From positions 1 through 10,161 of the forward strand of contig JADNYV010001041.1 of NCBI GenBank assembly GCA_015501055.1: a DNA stretch of 10,161 nt. Direction: 5' to 3'. Each line of letters starts with the position of its first letter. The first letter of the stretch is position 1. The notes under the pieces were generated by a model. The model made no database searches. It worked only from the letters and a program-made list of their open reading frames with translations, and was not told the origin of the DNA. The translations under genes were made by a program, and so were the position numbers. This DNA comes from Mucidula mucida (taxonomy: Eukaryota; Basidiomycota; Agaricomycetes; Agaricales; Physalacriaceae). Shown here piece by piece: positions 1 through 9,778 of the stretch.

Positions 1-285
1 TCGCAGATATGCCTGATACGAGCATTCTTTTCCAGCGGTACTCGACAGTGGCCGGATGATCAATGTGTACGTTGGTATGAGACATTCCGGGGTGTCTTGG
101 AGATGCAGAGAGAGGAGGAAGAGCGTCGCCGAGGAAGAAGGGTAAAGGAAAGGGCAAGCAAAGGCGAAAGAAAGAAGATGAAAGAAGTGGCAGTTGGAGT
201 GTCAGGCGAGTTCATGAGGGCGCTGCATGAGTTGGATTACATGGGCTTTTTGAAGCATACGGGGAGGAAAGCGGATCATGTTTGA
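1..285 (+). CDS. ORC3: Origin recognition complex subunit 3-like protein, C-terminal fragment with two frame breaks
   Basis: This looks like the C-terminal end of ORC3, a core subunit of the nuclear complex that marks replication origins and loads the MCM helicase. The open frame ending in TGA at 283-285 closes with FMRALHELDYMGFLKHTGRK followed by ADHV. This matches the family's terminal winged-helix signature of the form FIRAVSELE..GFIKPTK.KTDHV. Upstream, the family motif (P)DTSILFQRY is read from position 3, MINVY from position 56, and WYETF from position 73, so three frames are used within 75 bases. A charged Glu/Arg/Lys-rich stretch at 103-190 separates WYETF from the final helix. The two one-base losses lie at 55/56 and 71/72. 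They could be sequence errors or real damage. The 5' part of the gene is outside the window. The family call is fairly sure; the intactness of the gene is not. Confidence 0.75.
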   Translation, partial: SQICLIRAFFSSGTRQWPDDQCVRWYETFRGVLEMQREEEERRRGRRVKERASKGERKKMKEVAVGVSGEFMRALHELDYMGFLKHTGRKADHV

Positions 286-1246
286 AGACTGTGTTTGAGA
301 TTGGGGATGATGAGTAGTGCATTACCTAGTAAATGGTAGCTGATACAGTCGCTAGTCTGTACAAGAAAAGCTTCTTGAATAGGTCGTACATACTTAGTAT
401 GGGTGATAGTCTCAAGCTATCCCTTACCCGAGGACAACACTGATCCGGATTGTTTTGCAAGTCTGCGTGGGTGCAGTATGCGCTCGCAGTGACAAGACTC
501 AAGTAAGGTGCTTCATAGAGGGCTAACATGAATTGCTTTACGATCAGCAGACAGAGGCTGCCAGGCGCGATCAAGTTCAACACCACAAAGAACTTTAAAT
601 CAATGGCCTACTAGTTTCATGCAAACGGAATGTCAGGAAATACGCGCAATATACGATCACGTTTGACAGTCTGGTATCCCACCAACCCTAATTCTCTCTC
701 ACAGCGGCATAACACTGGCATAATCGAGACTACTACAGACTCATGTACAGGTTGTCTTGGACTCCTATCAGCTTTCAGTGGGTTGTGAGCCCCAGAAGTC
801 CTCCTTGACAAAACTGTGGCGCAAGAATTCTGTTAGCTGGATGTCAAGACTCGATGAAATCCCACTACCCTACCCTTTCAACCTTGCGGCCCTACTGGTT
901 GCATTGAGAGAACCAGACCCCATCAGGCTCTCTCACCTCTCAACGTTCAAACTTCCCAACGAACATTGCCTCAGGCACAAAAGTCACATGCTCGTCGCTC
1001 TCACCTTCCACTTGCCTTTTCACCCTCTTGAGCCTTGTGGCTCCGCTCATCTGTGCACTTGTCGCTTCTGCCTGATTCTGAGCACTTCCGGCTATTGCTG
1101 AAGCTCGTCTTCGGTCAAAATTCTTACAGAAGAGTTGGAGTAGTTTGATTCTCGTTATCGGCGATCCCGGGCCCATTGTCAAGCTTTATCACTGCCCCAC
1201 CCAGACGAAGCTCAAGCGCGGTGCTGTGGATTTTTGAGCTTCGACC
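286..1246. other. Intergenic region without a recognised gene
   Basis: About 960 bp lie between the ORC3-like stop and the amidohydrolase start. Open frames exist on both strands, the longest at 757-1101 plus and 940-1182 minus, but none shows a domain I recognise. No tRNA-like TPsiC or anticodon arm, long repeat or clear TATA element was found. The segment presumably holds the ORC3 3' end and the amidohydrolase promoter. Because neighbouring sequence carries apparent one-base deletions, a small gene broken by such errors cannot be excluded. Confidence 0.5.
940..1182 (-). CDS. Possible small hypothetical protein or first exon (weak)
   Basis: This minus-strand frame of 80 codons runs head to head with the amidohydrolase, its first ATG 64 bp from that gene's ATG. 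Its C-terminal half is compositionally protein-like: a basic run (KRVKRQ) followed by an acidic one (EGESDE) and VTFVPEAMFVGKFER. A consensus-like donor (GTGAG) follows just past the in-frame stop, so it could be a first exon ended by a one-base error. A pyrimidine-poor 43-nt candidate intron would follow. I do not recognise the family. Chance occurrence is the more likely explanation. Confidence 0.13.
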   Translation of the reverse strand: MTMGPGSPITRIKLLQLFCKNFDRRRASAIAGSAQNQAEATSAQMSGATRLKRVKRQVEGESDEHVTFVPEAMFVGKFER

Positions 1247-2846
1247 ATGACTCAAGTCCAAGAGTCATCGCCAAACAGGCTGGCCGACGCTCAGGATGCC
1301 CTTATACACATTCTAGCCGGTCGCATGTTCAACTCTCGTCAAGAAGTATTCTGGGAGAACCAGGTTATCACGGTCTCCAAAACCACAGGGCTTATCGTTG
1401 ACATCTGTCCTTATACGCCAACTTCCTTTTGTAAACGTGATGATTCCGCAGAAGTAATCGATCTCCTCCATCTCACAGTTCTACCCGGCTTTGTCGACGC
1501 GCATGTTCATTGTACGAACCCTCCTTCCTCCTTTCGTCTCATTACTAAACAGTCAGTTTTCCTTCATGCATACTCCGAAACGTCATGGAACGACCAGGTG
1601 ACGAAGGAAAGCGTTGCCGAGCGCACGATACGGGCGACCATTCACGCCAGAAAGACTCTCATGGCAGGCTTTACTACCGTCCGGTACGCGCTGGTGGCCA
1701 CCATCATCTGTATATGCTTCACTCTTGCAGCGACTTGGGTACCGAAGGAGCTGGCGACGCGGATATCGGACTGCGCCATTGCTTATCAGGTCCCAATCCA
1801 ATGATTCCGGGTCCACGATATTTCACAGCGAACAGAGCCATAGTTCCGCCAGGAAGCTACGGTAAGCGTGGTCTGTACCTTTGACTATTGTTGGCTGACT
1901 TCCTCATTGAGGCCCAAGAAGCGCGATACATGTAGACCAAGATGGCGTCGAGGGACTCACTGGCGCTGAAGTGGCTGGTGGTGTCGATGCCTGCGTGAAC
2001 GCCGTACGAAGACAGATCGGCGCTGGTGCAGATTGCATCAAGGTACTTATGAAGCTGTTCAAGTCCACGGTTCTCTGACGCTTAACAATCGACGTAGTTG
2101 TATGGAGGTAATGTTCTTCAACGAAAAGAACTTCATTTCGTGAGTTGACCAGTCTTCCAGACTATCCGATTCGAGCACGTATGTCAGGAGTATCCCCAAA
2201 TACTGCTTCTCAATCGTTCCCGACATTCACCAAAGCAGAAGTAGACGCCATGATAGACGTCGCGCATAGCAGCGACGTAAAGGTCGCGGTGCACGTCAAT
2301 ACTGCCAAGGGGTATCATCTCTACTCCGCCGCAGACTCCATCGAACACGGCAGCGCTCTACACGAAAACAACAACATCCACAGCCTCGCTGCTCAACGCA
2401 ATACTATCTGGGTTCCAACCCTCTCGGCGTATTACACGATGTCGGCTGCGAGACCAGAGATGTGGAGTGGTATGCAGAAAACATTCCGCAAAGCCTTGGA
2501 AATCGGGATGGATAACATCGCCTGTGGCGGTGATACTGGCGTCTTCAATCATGGCGAAAACGCACTAGAGATGAAGCTTATGGTGCGGTTGGGTGCGCCG
2601 TACAAGAGAGTGCTTCGGTGGTGCACCTTTGGAGGATGGGAGTGTTTACGACCACGCGGAAATGGACACTCGGGTGGTGACCATGATCTAAAATTTGGCG
2701 TGTTGGAAGTAGGCTGGGCAGCGGATATAGTAGCTTTGGAAGGCGATATTGAAGCGGACTTTGAAGGGACGTTGGACAGAACGCGCTTCGTGATGAGAGG
2801 CGCCAAGGTGTACAAACGAGATGGAAAGGTAGACAACTGTTTATAG
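1247..2846 (+). CDS. Metal-dependent amidohydrolase (imidazolonepropionase/prolidase-like), five exons
   Basis: This is a predicted cytosolic hydrolase of the amidohydrolase superfamily (TIM-barrel fold, binuclear metal site) that cleaves amide or peptide-like bonds. The substrate cannot be told from sequence. Proposed exons are 1247-1683, 1731-1861, 1912-2042, 2098-2107 and 2161-2846. Together they give 1395 nt, an exact multiple of three, or 464 residues plus TAG. Introns of 47, 50, 55 and 53 nt all have GT..AG ends. The metal ligands are all present: H86 and H88 in LPGFVDAHVH, K233 in GADCIK (the carboxylated Lys position), H281 in VAVHVN, H299 in SIEHG and D361 in CGGDTG. The C-terminus GWAADIVALEGD with FVMRGAKVYKRDGK is the usual sandwich-domain ending. 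The start ATG has A at -3 and no obvious signal peptide follows, so it is a sound choice. One short stretch (GYHLYS, before ADSIEHG) departs from the family and may hide compensating indels. Confidence 0.92.
2098..2107 (+). other. Proposed 10-nt micro-exon of the amidohydrolase
   Basis: The bases TTGTATGGAG lie between a CGTAG acceptor (ends 2097) and a GTAATG donor (starts 2108). They encode LYG plus the first base of the next Asp codon. Including them joins the catalytic IK to LYGDYPIRAR, as expected for the family (IKLYADYR-like). It also makes the whole coding length divisible by three. Skipping them shifts the frame and soon meets a stop. Confidence 0.75.
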
Positions 2847-3087
2847 GTGAAACTCGATCATAGTAGTTGACGCTTTTGCGCTTGCAGCTTGTAGACTCAA
2901 ACCAATCCCGAATCTAGCCAGCGTCAGGTCAATCGCATCATTCGAGCAGAACGACAATCCTGCTTCACGAGATCTTGGACTCTTGTGTATCACTATAGCT
3001 TGTTTGTAGTAAATCTGATTGTACAATGGGTAGGGTAATGACAGCAACAAGTAGAATGTGGGTCAAACGATAATCAGAACTCGTAAC
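2847..3087. other. Convergent intergenic region
   Basis: The 241 bp between the amidohydrolase stop and the polyubiquitin stop must hold both 3' ends. No AATAAA-type signal, repeat or additional gene was seen. Confidence 0.5.
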
Positions 3088-4054
<967 letters not shown>

Positions 4055-4118
4055 TTAACTCCCAACTGTATTCATGTCCTCTCGTACGGCGACGACGACA
4101 ACCACGATAGCAAGCTAA

Positions 4119-7100
4119 ATGGGAAACACACAGTCCGGCTCGACGCTGACGCGTACGACTGGCGCGTTGGACTCGTATGTGTCGGAATTGGGAGGTGATA
4201 TTGTCTATGAGAAGAGGTGCGAATCCATAGTAGTCAGCCCAATATACGGTTTTAATTGTGAAATAGTATCGGCTCGGCTCGATTTCTCAAGACTGTCAAA
4301 TGCCGCCACACGAATGGGTTCCTCGTGGTCAAGATATTCGTCAAGCCTGACCCCGGCCTAACCTTGCGGAATTATCATCGTCGACTAAAGTGTACGTAGG
4401 CGATTCAATATTCAACACCACTTTTCTTGATATGTGCGCAGTGGATCGGGAAGCTCTGGCCGATATCGCCAATGTATACAACTACCAATCATTTGTAGAG
4501 ACGGACAAGGCTGGCTATATCGTCCGCCAGTGGGTCGCAAGCAACCTCTACGACCGTATCAGGTGCATTATGAGCAGATATTCTTTTCACCAGCTCATAT
4601 TTCACAGTACCCGACCTTTTCTCAGTCTTATTGAGAAGAAATGGATAACGTTCCAGCTCCTCACTGCTCTGCGAGACGCTAGAAATCGCAAAGTCTCCCA
4701 TGGCGACATCAAGTCTGAGAATATTCTCGTCACGTCCTGGAACTGGGTCTATCTTTCTGACTTTGCTTCTTATAAACCCACCTATCTACCTCTGGACGAC
4801 CCTTCAGACTTCTCCTTCTTCTTTGACACGTCTGGTCGTCGGACTTGCTACATTGCTCCAGAACGTTTCTACACAGCCGCGAATAATCCTGCACTCAGTG
4901 CCAAGAAATCGCGAATCATAGAGGACAACGAGGGCAAGAGGGACGGCAAGGTCACAGAGTCAATGGATTGCTTCAGCGTCGGATGCGTTATTGCCGAGTT
5001 ATTTCTGGAAGGGGCTCCCTTGTTTACTCTCAGCCAGCTCTTCAAGTTCAGGGAAGGCGAGTACAGCGTGGACAGCGCTCTTTCTAATATCGAGGATGAA
5101 GGGATCCGAGTGAGTGCATCCATCTCATTCCACATCCGTTTTCTGATTTTGGACAGTAGAATTTAATCAAGGACATGATCAGTCTCGACCCCTCGGCACG
5201 ACCGACATTTGACACCCTCCTACATATATCGCGAGGGACGGTGTTTCCCGAATCTTTTTTCAGCTTCTTGCACAACTACGTTACCTCTGTCAATGACTTA
5301 CCTATCGAATCTCCGTTCAAGGCATCGTCGTCTTCGTCCGCTATACCATCCTCAGCGACGACCTCCACGTCGAATAGACCTTCCGGTGCACAACCGGAAC
5401 GGATACCTACTGATCCCTCCAACGAGCCTCTGCCGGGCGACTCTGATCATCGCCTCCAAAGAATATGGGCAGACTACGAGAGCGTAGAACCGTATCTGGT
5501 ACCGGATACACTGGATGAAACAGTTATGGACGTGAAGATCGACTACAATTCGTCGATTGTCACCTCTAAAGCATTTCAGGTATTTATGCCGATCGTCAGG
5601 CTTTCATGTTGCTGATCTGTATAGGATGTTTTACCTGTAGAGCTGCAGATACCGAATCGAGACTCTAAACTACAACCCTCAGGTGGTGATCCCCGTCGAG
5701 CCCCAGCAGAAGGTGCACAAAGATTTCCTGTTCCACAAACTGCGTTAACGAAACCTTAGACGGGCCCGCTCTCATCATATTGGCTCTTGTGACCTCCAAT
5801 ATCCGTAATTGTACTCTTCCGAGCTCCAAAATTCGGGCCCTCGATGTCTTCCTGGCGTTATCACCACACCTCACCGACGAAGCAAAGTTAGATCGGATGA
5901 TACCTTATGTCGTCGATCTCTTCCACGATGATGCTGCCGTAGTACGCATGGCTGCACTTCGCACAATGATCCAAGTGGTGAGGACTGTACCCTGATATAC
6001 AGTTCTACGAGCTAAAAGTTTGTGTAGCTCACGATGGTGACAGTGATTACGCCCTCAAATGCGGCCATCTTTCCTGAGTATATCATACCTAACGTGCAGT
6101 ACTTGGTACAAGATCCGGAGGTGTCTGTCCGTACGATGTATGCGCAATGCATAGCGCAGTTGGCGAATACGGCGATGAGATATCTCGAAATGGGGCAAGC
6201 GTTGAAGGCTCATGGTACTTTCAAACTGTCAACTGAAGCACAGGAGTACGAGAATGCCCACTTCGAGGTATTGCGCCTATCGGTCGTTTCACGTCGTTCT
6301 CTAATGCATCATGCCTAGGTATCTTACGATGCTAGTGTTCCAGGAACTGCAGCTAGGCGTCCAAGAGCATATTTCTGCGCTCCTGATGGACCCGTCAAGT
6401 GTGGTGAAGCGGGCTATCTTGCACGACATATCGTATCTGTGTATCTTCTTGGGACGACAGAAAACCAACGACGTGTTGCTCAGCCATATGATCACGTATC
6501 TGAACGATCGGGATTGGCTGCTTCGATATGCTTTCTTTGAGAGTATCGTAGACGTGGCGGCATGTGCTGGTGGACGCAGTTTAGATGAGTACATCTTGCC
6601 GCTGATGATACAGCACTATCAGGTATGCCTTGCGTGATTCCGTTGGTTGTAACATGCCTAACGGCATGGGTGTTAGATGTAGAAGAGACCGTCGTGACAA
6701 AGGTACTGGCCTCGCTAACAAGTCTTTGCACGCTTGGTCTATTCCAGAAGATGCGGATATGGGAGCTGATGAGCGCGACATTGGGTTTCTTGTACCATCC
6801 GAATGTATGGGTCCGGCAAGGTGCGGCGTCGTTCATCGCGTCGGCGGCGAAGCATCTTCCGGAAAGCGATGTTTGGTGCATAGTGTATCCTTCGTTGCGA
6901 CACTTCTTGCGCTCGGATATTTCGACGATCGATGAGCAGAGCCTTTTGGCGGCGATGAAACCACCGGTAGGTCTGATACATGATATATTACCAGTTTTAC
7001 TAATTCGACTTAGGTACCGAGGCAGATATTTGATACCGCTGTTCAGTGGGCTATGCGCGCGGACAAAAGCGCTTTCTGGAAAGGCGCGCGCAGGAGTAAT

Positions 7101-9778
7101 AAAGACACACCTAGAGAGAGTATCATGTCTCTGCGGAAATCGACATTTGCCATGCCGAAAAGTAGATCAGATGAGTAGGTTGTGGACATTTCTTCCCTGC
7201 CATGTTTTTGATTGAGGCTCCTTAGTGATGAAGCACAAATCGTTAAACTCCAGCAACTCGGGATGACTCAAAGCGACGAGGTCAAATTGCTCGCAATGCG
7301 AGACTACATTACTAAATTAGCCAACGCGATCTCAAGGTAAGCTTTCATCCGAACTGTTCAATTCCTTTCTCACGTTTGACAGTTTCGCGTCGCGCTTGAG
7401 CTCTGATCCCGAAACGGAGGTTAACTTGAAGACCATCGCGACTGTGGAATTACGAAAGCTCGACGTCGTTCCACAGACCGTCTTCCTCAAATCTCGAGGT
7501 GTCGACGGCTCGCCTGGCGGACTCCGGTCGCTGCCGTCGAAGAAGTCCACGCCTTTGATGAGCCCAGTGTCCAACCCGAGCCTACATCGAATATCCAGTG
7601 CAGAATTCGGATCTCCTGGTGCACCTTTCGAAGACCTTCGAAGACGACTTGCCACCATCAACGGTTCAGCATCTTCTCTTAGCGTCGCCCAATCTCCACG
7701 CGAGCCCCGCGCTATACTGTCTCCTCTTATACCTCCCAGTTCGTCCTCAACGACATCAATGGCGGGCCCTCTGGCGATGACTCCGACCACCGGAGACAGA
7801 CCTGGAAGTCCTACTGAGTCGGTTGTATCTACGGCGAATTCTTCAAATTTCCGCCCACCTAGCCGATTGCATGTTGGTAGCATGGACGGGCAGAAGGCAG
7901 CTCCTGCTGTAGCATCCTTCAAAACGAATGTCGCTGGCCTTTTGGATAGCCATACTAAGATGCGTTCTGATGGTTCCCCGGAACGGTCAGGCAGATCTTC
8001 ACCTGTATCAATGTCAGCGACTATTCGGTCACCGCAGGCTGTACATAGTCATCATACACCCAACATGTTAAAAGTGTCCTCCTATGGTCAGTTCAAATTT
8101 ACCCGCAGCGACTTGTCTACTGATACTTGTCTGTTTATAGATGGCCAAGAGCCTGCAATCAGCAACCTTTTAGAGAACTTGTACCTCGATAATAATCGGG
8201 AGCTCCAGAATGATTTTGGTCCGAGAGTTCACGAGGGACCTGTGCGGCGACGAAATCCTGTCAGACAGAGCTTCACCTCTCGAGATGGCACTGCGAAGAA
8301 AATGGAGTCTATTCTTATTTCCCACCTCACATCGCACTCGACACCATCACAGGCTTAGCGGTATCGCCTGATCATATGTTCTTCGTGTCTTCCTCGGATG
8401 ACAAGACGGTGAAAGTCTGGGACACAGCTCGACTAGAAAGGAATGTCACGAGCAAGCCGCGGCATACATACGGACAACACCACGCAAAAGTCAAATGCGT
8501 CTGTATCTTGGAAGTGCACTGTTTTGCCATGCTGCTGACGACGGCAGTTTACACCACATCGTGCGAGTCCAATTTCACAAAGTGGGAGCCTTCCCAAGTA
8601 CGGCAAGTGCATCGTCGAGAACATCGGGTTGAATGCTGGGAATACATCACCTGCATGTTCACACAACAGCGGTATGTGACGGATTCGGTTGAGTTGATTT
8701 ACAAGCTGAATTTCCTGTAGACGCTTCGTCCAACCTCATATATGCAACGACACACTCGTGATCGTCGTTCTCGATCCAGGACAATGCGATCCTCCAGCAG
8801 ATGCAGAACCTAGGCACCATGGACCCATCACCTCTATGTGTATTGACCGCAAGCGTTCAGGATTGTCGTCGGACATCGACAGGCGTGTTGACATTATGGA
8901 CCGCAGGTGTTGGACTATCCTGAAAAGCTGGCACGTCGGCGTGGCATCAGGGACGCTCCGTCCGCATCCACCAGTGTGCTCTTCACCCATCAAAGGCAAA
9001 GGCAAGTATGTCATGGTTGCTGTCGAGGCATCCAAATGGGCGATCGCAGTAGCACCAATCTGGTGGAGGTTTGGGATATCGAACGTTCTATGCTGGTGGA
9101 AACCTTTGTGACGAAGTTGCTGTTCGACGTCGGATCCTCCTCTGGAGCCTCAAGAGCTTACGGCGTTGACGCCACCAACACCCGTCGGAAAAGCTATCGC
9201 CGCCTTGGTGCGCGTTATCACTCCACTGGTGATACCGAACATCGTTCGCGAGTCAAGCGTCCCAAGCGCCTGATGTCGGGCCCTTCGTCGGGACAAGAAT
9301 TTGGCGGCATTCTGCATGCATCGAGCAGAAATGTTTGAGCTCAGCTCTGAAGGCAACCCACTACTTTCTAGTGTCGAGCTTCATATTACAGGATCGGAAG
9401 ATCGACATACGTCTATGGACATGGGTAGACCAGATCGCTCATGTGTGCTGACTGGCCTCGAATCTGAATACGACAGACGACATACAGTGTGTGTTCCGTT
9501 CCGGTATTGAAGACCACACACACAGCTCCGCCATAGTAGCGTAGAGAATGGATCGCCTCCTCGCTTGTGAGACATGGCTTTCGGCGAGTCCTGCGAGTCA
9601 TAGCAATCGGCCACCTCAGCGAATGTCGCTGATTACGCATAACCAATCTAATGTGTTGAAGTCTCACCAGGATGTTGTCACTGCGTTGGTCTGCATTGAC
9701 TCGCCGTTCCGTGGGGGAGTAGTCAGTGGGGATCGTGCGGGTGTTATCAAAGTCTGGAGAGTCGAACCGGGGGAGTAA
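4119..9778 (+). CDS. VPS15: VPS15, regulatory pseudokinase of the class III PI3-kinase complex, about 15 exons, frame-broken 3' half
   Basis: This is the membrane-anchored partner that holds and activates VPS34, which makes PI3P for autophagy and endosomal sorting. Exons: 4119-4216, 4267-4391, 4442-4562, 4608-5109, 5160-5579, 5625-5682, 5760-5977, 6028-6267, 6319-6622, 6677-6966, 7014-7174, 7217-7336, 7383-8086, 8141-8671, 8721-9778. All introns are GT..AG, 42-54 nt except one of 77. The start MGNTQSG is an N-myristoylation signal. Kinase features: K55 in LVVKIF, catalytic loop HGDIKSEN (H146, D148, N153), DFA in place of DFG (D166) and IAPERF. The Gly-rich loop is degenerate (SIGSARF), as in the family. 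HEAT-type repeats follow (5760-7336; e.g. ALDVFLALSPHLTDEAKLD, LSHMITYLNDRDWLLRYAFF). A Ser/Pro-rich linker follows (7500-8080), then WD40 repeats ending in GDRAGVIKVWRVEPGE. The length (~1,600 residues) suits fungal members. The frame is unbroken to 6339; later breaks are listed under findings. Identity is certain; functionality as sequenced is not. Confidence 0.93.
8341..9778 (+). other. VPS15 WD40 region with dense one-base frame breaks
   Basis: Seven propeller-like segments can be traced across the three plus-strand frames. They include SDDKTVKVWDTARLERN (8395-8440), AADDGSLHHIVRV (8531-8569), HHGPITSMCIDRKRS (8815-8859), TGVLTLW (8879-8899), STNLVEVWDIERSMLVETF (9048-9107), ITGSEDR (9385-9405) and SGDRAGVIKVW (9724-9756). 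Neighbouring segments usually need one missing base to connect. The order and spacing match the VPS15 family, so the region is the propeller and not unrelated sequence. As written, no frame spans it. Confidence 0.8.

Noticed and set aside
757..1101. 114-codon plus-strand open frame upstream of the amidohydrolase
   Set aside because: It has no ATG at its start (the nominal first codon is TTG), no recognisable domain, and a composition like translated noncoding DNA.
1583..1884. Overlapping open frames on both strands inside the amidohydrolase
   Set aside because: One plus frame is the true exon 2 (DLGTEGAGDADIGL) read with upstream noise; the others are shadows without domain similarity.
5683..5759. 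In-frame TAG at 5757-5759 suggesting a frameshift in VPS15
   Set aside because: A 77-nt GT..AG intron (GTGGTG to CTTAG, with a GTTAACG branch-like site) removes it and joins TCA-G to AC-GGG, giving SDGPALII as in the family.
7175..7216. Apparent end of a VPS15 reading frame near 7215
   Set aside because: A 42-nt intron with GTAGG donor and TTGAG acceptor restores SDE followed by LLSDEAQIVKL in frame.
7332..7922. 196-codon minus-strand open frame
   Set aside because: It is antisense to the Ser/Pro-rich VPS15 linker, whose codon bias keeps the opposite strand open. No domain is visible and the sense strand is clearly coding.
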